From Costus lasius (Eukaryota; Streptophyta; Magnoliopsida; Zingiberales; Costaceae), in contig CM050451.1 of NCBI GenBank assembly GCA_027563935.2, positions 30,829,565 to 30,893,564 of the forward strand: a stretch of 64,000 nt of DNA, in the 5' to 3' direction. This document shows positions 34,180-45,718 of this stretch, piece after piece; the first letter of the stretch is position 1; each line of letters begins with the position of its first letter. Below the pieces are notes generated by a model. The model searched no databases. It was not told the DNA's origin and saw only the letters and a program-made list of their open reading frames with translations. The position numbers were made by a program, and so were the translations under genes.

Positions 34180-35980
34180 ATTGAACCCTGTGGTGTTCGT
34201 TGCTACAGGAATCTACAACAAAGCAAGAACAACAAGGTCAGTATCGATGTTAGAATCAATCCAGGACTTAAGAATGATTCCTTTCTCACTATTTTATCTG
34301 ACTGAAAAATCCAATAAAACAGTCCGAAAGAGTAAAACTCTTTTAGTGAGATGGGATCCAGATTTCATACTTGGTCTCCGCGTCCCGCTCAGGCGAGATA
34401 AGATGCACAGAGAGTTCAAGCACTAATCACTGGTAGGCTATCCATGCCAATCGCCAACCCGTGCGATTCCCCTTCATCTAGGCAATCCAGAAGACTGTAC
34501 CAACTGAGTTGGTACAACACAATTTCTAATTCCACAGATGGCTGCCTCCATATAGCTAACATATGCTCAATATGTAGCCTACATGGTCAAGCAGACCCGA
34601 CCTACTCCCTGGACCACCACGTGCTATGCTGAGCAACGAGAAGCGATAAATCCCTTCTCTGTAACACGTAGGTGTAATCACACACCATCTGAAGATAGCT
34701 GGGCGTGCCCACTGAGTGGGTACAACACGGCCCCAACGATAGTCAGAACAGTGAGGTTTCGCGTCAGAAGGCTTTCGTGCTTGATATTTAACGTTGGATT
34801 TTAACGGTCCTTTTATCTTCTTACTACCATGCATATCCTATGGTGATAGCAGAATGATAAATCATGCAGGTGCTAATATTACTTAAACAGTAAATAGAAA
34901 GCACAATGATCTTATGTGGTAAACGCCCATTAAGCCTAAATAAAAACCCTAGTTTTACACAAGTCTTCACTTGAGCTCTTCATGGGTCTTTTGCATTTCA
35001 TCTGGCCCAGCCCGGGCCCAAGCGCCCTCTGCAGTCCAAATGCGCCCACCAGATTGGTTGCGCCTGTTCTAGAGTCAAACTCTAGACCTCCCACCTGGTG
35101 AAGCCACTTGCTGCAAGCGCCTCTGCCATGTGTGCTCTGTGCTCATGTATGATTAAGTTACATTTTAATCTATCTAGACATGAATTGACACGCAGGTCAA
35201 TTGTACATTATTATAAATTAAAGTGTGATTCGCAGATCACAAGAAAAAATTTATAATTAATTAATCCAGGCACGCAGGCCCCAGCACAGCATACAAATAG
35301 GGCAGCCCACATAAGATGAAATAGACATCCAATCAGGTTAAACAAACAACATGTGATCCAAACAGGAAAATAAAATTTTGAAAAAACCCCATGGCATCAA
35401 TTTTATTTCCTTATGTGCCCTACTACCTTACAACGGTCCATTAATAGGGATCCACTCATCAGACCAAGTCAGACCCACTGCCCTTGCATGCACCAAGTCA
35501 TAACTGACTTGCGTCGACCTCATGGTCAACAATGCATGCTTTAAGGGCTGAACGTCCCACATGATTTCTGGCAAGCGGGTGTGACCCCGGGCCTTAATCA
35601 TGATCGTTCACTGGTCGCCTCAATCAGACATCGCTACACGCCTTTCTGCAGTCGACCTATAGCCACCTAATGCTTGCGCATAGGTGCTATCTGGTCGACC
35701 CATCTAGGCTGTCAGATGGTCTGATCAGACTGTTGGGTCTAGACTAGACTGATGACTTCAACCCTAGTAACCCGTCTAAGTATCTCAAGTAGGCGCTTTT
35801 AGATCTAAGTGGAGTCGCGCATGATATTAAGTTTTGACAAAAATCTTCAACATGCGCCAACAGCAAAAACATACATCTAAAGACTAGCATGTAGTTTCGC
35901 ATGATGTTTAGGTTTAGATCTATTCAACGCATACATGGATCACACAAAAAGCAATCATATAAGATCATGCCATAACGCAC
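34180..35980 (-). other. 5' leader of element D
   Basis: Aligns with the leader of C in opposite orientation. An acceptor-like tract ending TTGTTGTAG is at 34220-34213; the donor-like site is in the LTR at 36127-36126, giving a predicted intron of 1915 nt. The four to eleven codons after the acceptor stay in frame with gag. No gene is supported; the short ORFs near 34181-34834 are also seen, broken differently, in the leader of C. Confidence 0.75.
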
Positions 35981-35991
35981 CTCTGATACCA
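35981..35991 (-). other. Primer binding site of element D (tRNA-iMet)
   Basis: TGGTATCAGAG on the minus strand, two bases inside the LTR edge at 35994. It matches the consensus for initiator methionine tRNA. Confidence 0.9.
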
Positions 35992-35993
35992 AT

Positions 35994-37629
35994 TGAAAGG
36001 GGTGAAACCCTAAACGCATGCACTTCCAGAATTTTGTATGGGCGGAAATAAGGATTTCAACATGATCGCATGTGGCATGAACATATGATTAACTTAAAGC
36101 CTTCATAGATCAACACAAAGATTTTACCATAGCCATTGTTTGGATGGCGACTTGGAAATAAGAGGGCGATGTGGCTCTCCTCCAAAGTGAACGCACACAA
36201 GATGGTGATGGCTTCCTTCTTGGCGTTCCTTGTGCTAGCAAAGCTCTCCAAGGTGTCCTAGCCGTGTGAGGAGAATGAGATGCTCTCTTGGCGTGAAGTC
36301 TCTCTTCCTCAAAATGAGAGGAGTCTCGAGAGTAGAAGATGGGCGACGAGAGAAGCGTTACCCTCGAACGTGGAGGCGTGCTTCTATTTTGGAAAAAATT
36401 CAACTTCCAAAAATAGCAAGCCCTCAACGCATGATGCGTTCACTCCAAGTGAACCGATCGCCTCTTCTTCTCCCTTTGAACCATGAGTTCATATAATGAA
36501 CCGGTTCTATAGAATTTGGTTCAAAGACCAAATCAAACCAAGCCTTGGTCTAGACCTTATTAAATCGAAAGGCTCAAGATCTAACCACACATCTCTTGAT
36601 GCTCTTGATCTCATCGATCTAGCATCAATTCTCTCGATCGAAGCTTACCGACCTCAAGCCCTAATCAATCAAACATGATCAGACTAGATCTCACTTACAA
36701 TCAGAGTTTAAACTCCTTTAAACTGAACCTAAACAATTCAGTCCACACGATCTGACATAAGAAAGCCATATCATCAAATTGTGCGACCCTAAGGGTTTCC
36801 TTTAAATGTCTGTAACGATAACTTAAGTTATCACGATCAGAGAGGGGTATCTAGCAACACATCACTGTCTCCCGATATAAAGGAAAGAGTCTTCCAAGAC
36901 TACACCCAAACCATAGCACAAGTGTGAATCCAATTCACTTGACATATGTGTTTCCTTTGCCACTGGATGTTCTCGTTGGACAAGCGTGTCAAGCCTGTAA
37001 CTCCAACATGATGAGAGTGGTTAGATCAAATGAACATAGTCATCTGGGTATGGCCATACACTTTCTCAACCATCTCATACAGGGGGCCCCTTTAGAACAT
37101 CACACTCCAACTAGGAGAGGCAATCCTATATCTATCACTAATGCCCATTATCCAAGATAATCTATAACCATTATATTTCAAATGATATTGAACTACCTCA
37201 AGACAATGTCAATCATCATTTAGAAACACAAGTGATCTCAAGTCAAAGGAAATATGCCACTTGTTTGCATATAAGGATTATTCACATTGCGACAAACAAT
37301 CGAACATCCTTAGTAGGGTCTGTCCAGTACATCCAATGCACCTATGAGTCTACATCTTATTCCATGCTTGAAGCATCCTATAAGATTAGAACACATATTA
37401 GTCTCAATCATATCAAGGCTGTCTCATGTTTACCAAGATATCTCGACTAAGGACTATACTGCATGTCAGCGAAGCTGAACACCATTGAGACATTATTCAG
37501 AAGTATACATATAGCAGCAGATAATGCAACAACCTGAATAACAACCATTGCCTTTATAAACATAGTTTATACATGATACTGATAATAACCCAAGGCCTCA
37601 AACATTGGCCTTAAGGGCATACTCCAACA
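35994..37629 (-). repeat. 5' LTR of element D (1636 bp)
   Basis: From TGAAAGGGGTG to CATACTCCAACA on the plus strand. ATGGCTATG followed by GTAAAA is at 36136-36128 then 36127 leftward (minus). The perfect palindrome GATAACTTAAGTTATC is at 36817-36832 and GTATGGCCATAC at 37048-37059. The minus ORF 36427-36110 spans the transcribed part and ends just after the MAM codons (QTMAMVKSLC). It could only matter as an upstream extension of Gag, which is not conserved between copies. Confidence 0.94.
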
Positions 37630-38606
37630 CCGTTGATGAACAGTGCCGGCGACCCCTTGTTCTTCGATTTCTCTTCCAATCGATATCCTTTCGGTCTGAA
37701 ACTTTTGGCATGTTGTCTCCTCCTTCAGACGAAGCTTCAGTATGAAAACTACGGCCGGAGAACGTCTGGATCGAGAGCGGTGGCGAAACCCTAGGCGGCG
37801 GCGTTGATCGCGATTTCTCCCTCGACAGTGCACGAAATTTGCGGCCTTTGGTCTCTCCGTAATCCACTCGTGAAAAGCCTCCTTTTTGCTTCTTACGGTA
37901 TCCAATTTAGTGTTCTGCTGCAATCCTCTTCGCAAAAATCGGGCGTTGAAGTTGACCTGGGCGTCGCGTTCAGAACAGGAATTACGGCAGTGGAATTATT
38001 TACGGCACTGCCGTAAAATCGCTCGAGTCTTTTGTTCCAATGTTGTCGGGTAATTACGGCACCGTAATCTGGTTTACGGTAGTGCCGTAAATCGGTTGAA
38101 CTCTCTGTTCGTGAACGTCTGAAAATTACGGCCCGTGTAGTTTCTTACGGTAGTGCCGTAAAATCGGGTGAAGTTTCTGTTCTGAATCTCTCCGAAATAC
38201 GGCATTGTAATATTGCTTACGGCAGGTGCCGTAAAATCCAAAAATCTTTCTGTTCTGAAATTTCTCAAAATACGGCAAGGCTCGGATTTTACGGTACTGC
38301 CTGGAATTACGGTACTGTAAAATGGATTACGGCACTGCCGTAATTTGCTGACTTGCTCCGTTTTGCATGAAATTTCTTGGGCGATCTCCTCTTGATGATG
38401 ATAATCCTTCTATGTATTTGATTTTGCTTGAAAATTCCTAAAATAGTGCCTTTTTACTTGAAAACAATGAAAAACCAAAATAGAAATAGACTTTGCAATA
38501 TTCAATGAATTTATCATGAAAACAAGTAAAAGATCTTCAATTTAGCATGAAAAGATATCAAAAATGATACAAAATATACTACATATTTTGGTGTCATCAA
38601 AATACA
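37630..38606 (-). repeat. 3' LTR of element E, inner half (right of D)
   Basis: The first five bases are D's target duplication (CCGTT), then E's LTR continues to AAATACA at 38606. It holds the inverted-repeat array at 37979-38345. It matches 52355-53334. Confidence 0.9.
37979..38345. repeat. Array of TACGG inverted repeats in the E 3' LTR
   Basis: About five diverged units of 70-80 bp. Each carries a short palindrome such as TTACGGCACTGCCGTAA or TTACGGTAGTGCCGTAA and a partner such as ATTACGGCACCGTAAT, separated by TTTCTGTTC-like spacers. It is repeated in the other E LTR and, in changed form, in L. Function is unknown. Confidence 0.8.
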
Positions 38607-39877
38607 TAAGGCTCAAACTTTGCTTGTCCTCAAGCAAAAACCAAGAAAATGCAAAAATTGATCATAGGCATAGACTTTCTCATGGAAAATAAATTTCTAA
38701 CATACAATCACTAATGAAAATTCTTCATTAATTGCATCATAAAATTTTAAAACAGATATATTGCCTTCTGAATCTAATTCTCAAGATTCACAACTTAGTC
38801 AAATAAAACTTCGCAACTTGCATAAAAGAAAGAATTTCAATCTCAAGACTTTATCCAATTTTCAGTTTAGGTTAATCATACTTTTGCTTGTAGGAATAGG
38901 ATATCCAAAATCTTTTTCCACTCATATTTTTCTTTTTCTTTTTGTTTTTGGATGGTATGTACCTACATAGATACATACTTTTTGTTTCTTTTTGCATCAA
39001 TCACATTCTCTAATTCGATTACCACCTTTTTTCTGGTGACAAAATCGGAGTACGCTGACCACATAGTCAGTGTAATAGAACTCATGTCTTTTTAGTATTG
39101 GGAATCTTTACCAAAGACAGCGGAGTTAATGTGAATAGATCTCCCCCATTTCTTTTTAGACTTCAACCCATGTCATTCGGTACCACTGTCAATTTTACAC
39201 AGTGCCAAGTAGGGGAGTCTCTCACTATTTTTGTGGATTTTGGATTCTTTTTCCCAACAAATAGTAAAATAAACAAAACCTCAATTAGACTAGTCAATCA
39301 ATATCAATTCAAGTATTCATACTCATATGCTGATTTTATTCAAGAAGTAGTTTCACTTTTAAATCAAATTTTCAAACAACATATATCCCTAAAATCTTAC
39401 TCCTCAACCAATGAAGAATTTCAAAAGTAGATATGTATAAGAGAAATAAATTTGACATGATAGGCCTTATTCTAGTCTCAATTTTGGATTCACTCATCAA
39501 CATCAAACATCAATCAAGCCATATACAATAATCCCAAAGGTAGATCAAGGCCACAAATCAATCATCTAAATCAAAAGATTATCATGTAGATGGAGTAGTG
39601 GTGGTAGACACAAAAACATGAGTCAATGATGAAACCCAAAAGGTGAACGGGAGAGGATACTTACAAAATTTTATCAACTTTTTGTGCCGAGTTTTCTTTT
39701 TCTTCTCCTCTCCGTGCTTCTTTTTCAGAAATAAAAATTAATTCTAAGATAAAACTAAGATAAAAGTAAGTAAAAGGAAGTGAACTAAAGTTAGAAAGCT
39801 TGGGTTGCCTCCCAAGAAGCGCTAATTTAAAAGTCTTTAGCTTGACCCTTTAACACTCAGACCTGATCGTGGTTCAT
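38607..39877 (-). other. 3' noncoding region of element E
   Basis: Lies between the integrase end and the 3' LTR. No ORF with a known domain is present; the plus-strand ORF 39098-39430 is unsupported. Near the LTR is a perfect hairpin, TTGCTTG-TCCT-CAAGCAA (38620-38637), also present in L. Near pol is the motif TTGGGTTGCCTCCCAAGAAG (39800-39819), also in L. Much of 38607-39480 aligns with 59897-60700 of L. The env-position ORF of L has no counterpart here. Confidence 0.7.
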
Positions 39878-41623
39878 CTAAAAAAAACTCTCTTTTTCTT
39901 CAATTAGCACTTCTTGATAATAGTGCTTAAGTCTCTGACCATTAACCTTGAATTCTCCTATTTCTTCACTCCATACATCCACGGCTCCGTAAGGAAAAGC
40001 TTTCTTTACCTGAAAAGGACCAGACCATCGAGACTTAAGTTTTCCAGGAAAAAGTCTCAATCTAGAATTGAATAAAAGAACAAAGTCACCTGGTTGGATA
40101 TCTCTCCTGAAAATATGTCGATCGGGCCATCTTTTTGTCCTCTCCTTGTAAATTTTTGCATTCTCATATGCAGAGAATCTAATCTCATCTAGCTCATTCA
40201 ATTGTAATTTTCGTTTTTCCCCCGCACTCTTTAAATCGAAATTCAGCATCTTGATTGCCCAGTATGCTTTGTGTTCAAGTTCCACTAGCAGGTGACATGA
40301 TTTTCCATAAATCAATTGAAACGGAGACATACCTATTGGTGTTTTGAAAGCAGTTCGGTATGCCCACAAAGCATCATCAAGTTTGAATGCCCAATCTTTC
40401 CTAGTGCTTGACACGGTCTTTTCTAAAATTCCCTTGATTTTTCTGTTTGATATTTCCACTTGTCCACTTGTTTGAGGATGGTAAGGTGTTGCCACTCTAT
40501 GATTCACTCCATATTTTTTGAGTAAGGCTGAAAATTTGTGTTCTATGAAATGTGATCCTCCATCACTGATTACTTCTCGCGGGGCCCCATAACATGGAAA
40601 TATGATCTTTTTGAAAAATTTAGCAATAACTATTGAATCATTGGTTGGTGAAGCAAGATCTTCAACCCATTTTGAAACATAGTCAACTGCTACCATAATG
40701 TACTTGTTACCTCCTGAAGATGGGAAAGGTCCCATAAAGTCTATCCCCCAAAGATCAAATATTTCAACTTCAAGAATGTTAGACAGTGGCATCTCATGTT
40801 TTCTACTAATGTTCCCCGTTCTTTGACATCTATCACAAGATAACACAAAGTTTCTAGCATCTTTGAAAATGGTAGGCCAATAAAATCCTGATTGTAACAC
40901 TTTATAAGCAGTCTTTTCAGTACCGGCATGACCACCATAAGAGGATCCATGACATTGGCACAAAATATCTGTGACTTCTTCTTCAGGTACACATCTTCTA
41001 AAAATACCGTCTGTACATCTTCAAAACACATATGGCTCATCCCAAAAATAGTGTTTCACCTCAGCTAAGAACTTCTTCCTTTTTTGGTAGTTCAAATCAG
41101 GAGGAAAAACATCAGCAACAAGGTAATTTACTATATCAGCATACCAGGGAGCTCTGATCTGTTCAATGGTCAAAAGCCGTTCTTCAGGGAAAGAATCATT
41201 GATCTCATTATTCTTTTCAGTGTCTACCATTATTTTTGAGAGATGATCTGCAACAAGGTTTCCTGATCCCTTTTTGTCTTTAATCTCCAAATCAAATTCT
41301 TGTAGAAGTAAAATCCATCTGAGTAATCGTGGTTTGCTGTCTTTTTTCTGCATTAAGTATTTCACAGCTGCATGGTCAGTGTACTGTACCACTTTGGAGT
41401 TAATTAAGTATGACCTAAATTTATCAAAAGCAAATACTATGGCCAATAGTTCTTTCTCAGTGGTGGTGTATTTTTTCTGTGTCTCATCCAAAGTCTTGCT
41501 GGCATAGTGAATAACATGAGGTTTCTTATCTTTTCTCTATCCCAGGACTGCTCCAACTGCATAATCACTGGCGTTGCACATGAGTTCAAAGGGCAAATCC
41601 CAATCTGGGGGTTGGATGATGGG
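39878..41623 (-). pseudogene. pol: Pol 3' half of element E: RNase H and integrase, truncated
   Basis: Athila-type gypsy pol in one frame. From right: the RT/RNase H junction with PIIQPPDWDLPFELMCNASD; RNase H ([38 protein letters not shown]); then integrase with the CDRCQRTG zinc ligands, D in GIDFMGPF, D in VISDGGSHF and E in SGQVEISNR; and a C-terminal part ([26 protein letters not shown]). Two in-frame stops are seen: TAG 41539-41537 (AVLG*RKDK) and TGA 41023-41021 (YVF*RCTDG). The frame stops at 41623 where complex I begins, so gag end, protease and nearly all RT are gone. No chromodomain is visible. Confidence 0.9.
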
Positions 41624-43308
41624 TGTAGGAACCCCTTTCATGAGGGGGGCGAAATAAACCCTATTATGCGCATCAAGATTTTTGGCATAGCGGAAACTAG
41701 GGTTTCAACAATCGCATGTATGATATATGATCAACTTAACTATCTTGTATGGATCAAATGAAAACATACCATAGCCATTGATTCAAATGGCGTCTTGGAA
41801 GAAGATGGCGAAAGGGCTCTCCTCCAAAGGTGACGCACACAAGAGGATGATGACTACTCCTTGTGTTCCTTGTGCTAGCAAGGTTCTCCAAGGGTGCTTG
41901 TCGAATGGAAGGGATGAGATGACTTGGTTGCTTAGCCGAGACCTCCTTGTCGCCAACACCTTCAACCCACGAGAGTGTGAGCGTCCAAAGGAAGAAGCGA
42001 ACGCTTTTTCGTTTTTGGCGTTGAGGCGTTTTGCGAAGTTGCCTTCATGACTTTCCAAAAATAGAAGTCATGCACCCATGATCTCATAACCGACCAAAGA
42101 AAACGCCTTCATGCATTGAACCATGCATTCACTCATGTGAACCGGTTCAAGCAAATTGAATGCATTTCAATTTGGTTCAAAGATCAATCAACCCAAGCAT
42201 TTGGTCTAGATCACTATTAAACCCTAAGGCTCCAGATCTAACCGTTCATCTCCTGATGCTCCTGATCTCACCGATCTAGCATCAACTCTCTCGATCGAAG
42301 CTTACCGATCTCAAGCCCTAATCAATCAAACATGATCAGACCAGATCTCACTTACAATCAGAGTTTAAATCCCTTTAAACTGAACCAAAACAATTCAGTC
42401 CACACGATGTGACTTAAGTAAGCCATATCATCAAATTGTGCGACCCTAAGGGTTTCCTTCAAATGTCGGTAACGATAACTCACGTTATCACGATCAGTGA
42501 GGGGTATCTAGGAACACATCACTGTCTCCCGATATAAAGGAAAGAGTCTTCCAAGACTACACCCAAACCACAGCACAAGTGTGAATCCACTTCACTAGGC
42601 ATACATGTTTCCTTTGCCACTGGATGTTCTTATTGGACAAGCGTGTCAAGCCTGTAGCTCCAATATGATGAGCATGATTAGATCAGATGAACATAGTCAC
42701 CTGGGTATGGCCATACACTTTCTCAATCACCTCATCCAGGGGGGCCCCTTTAGAACATCACACTCCAAACAAGGAGACGGCAATCCTATATCTATCACTA
42801 GTGTCCTAACCTGACTCATGATCATTATCCAAGATAGTCTATAACCATTATGTTTCAAATGATATCGAACTTCCTCAAAACAATGACAATCATCATTTAG
42901 AAACACAAGTGATCTCAAGTCAGAGGACATATGCCACTTGTTGCATACAAGGATTATTCACATTGTGACAAGCAATTGAATATCCTAGTAGGGTCTGTCC
43001 AGTACATCCAATGTACCCATGAGTCTACATCTTATTCCATGCTCGAAGCATCCTATAAGATTAGAACACATATTAGTCTCAATCATATCAAGGCTATCTC
43101 AAGTTCACCAAGATATCTCGACTAAGGACATGACAGCATGTCAGCCAAGCTGAACAGCATTGAGACATTATTCAGAAGCACACTTATTGCAGCAGACAAT
43201 TTAACAAACTGAATAACAACCATTGCCTTTATAAACATAAGAGTTTATACATGATACTGAAAGAATCCCAAGGCCTCAAACATTAGCCTTAAGGGCATAC
43301 CCCAACAA
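41624..43308 (-). repeat. Left LTR of complex I (family 1, 1685 bp)
   Basis: On the plus strand it runs from TGTAGGAACCCCTTTC to CATACCCCAACA. It acts as the 3' LTR of the pol piece to its right. GTATGGCCATAC is at 42705-42716; ATGGCTATG followed by GTATGT is at 41778-41770 (minus). Confidence 0.92.
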
Positions 43309-43327
43309 TCTCCCACTTGCACTTAAT

Positions 43328-45718
43328 CTAATGGTTGAGAAATCTCAAACCCATGTTATTACAGTGCTTCTCATGCTTCTGCTGCGCCAGAGGCTTGGTA
43401 AGCGGGTCAGCCAGATTGTCATCTGTATGAACCTTGCAGATTTTGATCTCACCACGATCAATGATCTCCCGGATCAAGTGAAACCTTCTCTGTATGTGCT
43501 TGGACTTCTGGTGCGACCGTGGTTCCTTTGCTTGTGCGATTGCTCTAGTGTTATCGCAGAAGATAACCAAAGGATCTGCACTCGAAGGAACAACACCAAG
43601 TTCTTGAACGAACTTACGAATCCACACTGCCTCCTTGGATGCTTCCGAGGCTGCAACATACTCGGCTTCTGTTGTGGAATCAGCAACGATAGACTGTTTG
43701 AAACTTTTCCATACCACTGCTCCACCATTCAAGCTAAAAACATAGCCTGATTGCGATCGGAAATCATCCTGGTCAGATTGGAACGAAGCGTCAGTATATC
43801 CTTCAATACTGAGTTCTTCCTGACCAGCATACACCAAGAACATATCTTTGGTCCTCCGCAGATATTTCAAAATGTTCTTGACTGCAATCCAGTGCGCCTG
43901 ACCTGGATTACCTTGGAATCGACTGGTCATGCTTAACCCGTAAGCGACGTCTGGGCGAGTACATAACATCGCATACATAATGGACCCAATAGCCGAAGCA
44001 TAAGGCGTATTGTCCATTTCATCTTTCTCAGTCTATGTTTGTGGACACTGACTCTTTGAAAGATTCAAACCATGTCTGACTGGAAGATATCCTCTTTTAG
44101 AATTTTCTAAATGGAATCTCTCCAGGACTTTATCGATGTAAGTACTCTGGCACAGCCCGAGAAGCCTCTTAGATCTATCTCTGTAGATCTTCACACCTAA
44201 TACATAGGCTGCTTCTCCTAAATCTTTCATCTGGAAACATTTTCTTAACCATGCTTTAACAGCATGCAGTTCAGGAATATCGTTTCCAATGATTAAGATA
44301 TCATCGACGTAGAGGACTAGGAAAGTAATCATGCTCCCACTAAACCTCTTATATACGCACGGGTCATCTTCATTCTTGATGAAACCAAATTCACATATTG
44401 ATTCATCAAAACGAATATTCCAGCTTCTAGATGCTTGCTTAAGTCCATAAATGGACTTCTTTAACTTGCATATTTTATGACGATCTGATGGATTAGTGAA
44501 ACCTTCAGGTTGTGTCATATACACATCCTCATCCAGTTTTCCATTAAGGAAAGCGGTCTTCACATCCATCTGCCAGATCTCATAATCGTAATATGCTGCT
44601 ATCGCAAGAATAATCCGAATTGACTTGAACATGGCTACAGGAGAGAAAGTTTCATCATAATCTATCCCGTAGATTTGTTTGAAACCTTTCGCAACTAGCC
44701 TGCCTTTATAGGTAACCACGTTACCATCCATGTCAATCTTCTTCTTGAAGATCCATTTACAGCCTATAGGGATTACTCCCGGAGGCGGATCAACCAAATC
44801 CCAGACTTGGTTATCTGACATGGAGTCCATCTCGGCGCGCATAGCTTCAAGCCATCTCGCTGATTCCGGTCCACTGACCGCATCCGCATAAGTTAGGGGT
44901 TCATCATGATCAATGATGTAGACTCTGTCATAGCGCTCAGGCTGTCGATGGATCCTTCCCGATCTTCGCGGTTCCCGTGATATCTGAGCCTCAGGTTGCT
45001 CAATAACCTAATCTACTGGCTCAGGCTCATCCAACGGTGCTTGACTACTTTGTCCTTCCTCTGGATTCTCATCCAGTTTTATTTCTCTCCCACTGGCTTC
45101 TTGCAGAAGAAACTCCTTCTCAAGAAAAATAGCCATCCGAGCAACAAATACTTTGTTCTCTTTGGGATCGTAGAAATAATAACCCTTAGTTTCCTTAGGG
45201 TAACCGACAAAGATGCATTTCTCAGATCTGCTCTCTAGTTTCCCAGAGGCGAGCTTTTTGACATAAGCCTCGCAACCCCAGATCTTAATAAATGTCAAGC
45301 TCGGCTGTTTCCCATACCATAACTCATATGGAGTCTTTGAAACTGCCTTGGATGGCACTCGGTTTAGTATCTTTGCAGCTGTTTCCAGTGCAAATCCCCA
45401 AAAGGAGTAAGGTAGAGTAGCCTGACTCATCATAGAACGAACCATATCCAGTAAGGTTCTGTTCCTCCTCTCGGACACACCATTCCATTGCGGTGTTCCT
45501 GGTGGAGTGAGCTGTGAGATAATCCCACACTCCTTCAGATAGTCAGTAAACTCTCGACTTAGGTATTCTCCACCTCAATCTGAACGAAGTGCCTTGATAT
45601 TCTGACCTAGCTGATTTTGTACTTCATTTTTGAACTCTTTGAACTTGTCAAAAGATTCACTTTTATGTCTCATTAGATAGACATAACCATACCTACTGAA
45701 ATCATCAGTAAAGGTAAT
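43328..45718 (-). pseudogene. Pol fragment of complex I: integrase core to RNase H
   Basis: Reads from ITFTDDFSRY in the integrase to MGLRFLNH and TAG at 43328-43330. It holds the integrase E (NGVSERRN), RT YVDDIL and the full RNase H. Three nonsense changes and no frameshift seen: TGA 45577-45575 in RSD*GGEY, TAG 45010-45008 (D*VIEQ) and TAG 44035-44033 (PQT*TEK). The right edge at 45718 abuts leader sequence in the opposite orientation. Its first 750 bp form an inverted repeat with 47448-48196. Confidence 0.9.

Larger units (their letters stand above)
19511..37629 (-). mobile_element. Element D: near-complete family 1 copia element, minus strand, carrying C
   Basis: 5' LTR at 35994-37629 and 3' LTR at 19511-30292, split by C. 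Primer site at 35981-35991. The gag-pol frame is open for about 1.29 k codons. It is inserted in the 3' LTR of E. Its LTRs differ by one 17 bp deletion and about 15 substitutions that I could see, roughly 1 %. Net length without C is about 9.0 kb. The integrase carries a change at a catalytic Asp, so it is probably not autonomous. Confidence 0.92.

Noticed and set aside
36110..36427. 105-codon minus ORF in the D 5' LTR as an N-terminal extension of Gag
   Set aside because: It is in frame with the MAM codons in D, and similarly in A and K, but not in C or the left LTR of complex I. Only the final ATG is consistently usable.
39098..39430. 110-codon plus ORF between E's LTR and integrase
   Set aside because: Antisense to E, not conserved in the aligned part of L (60420-60640), no domain.
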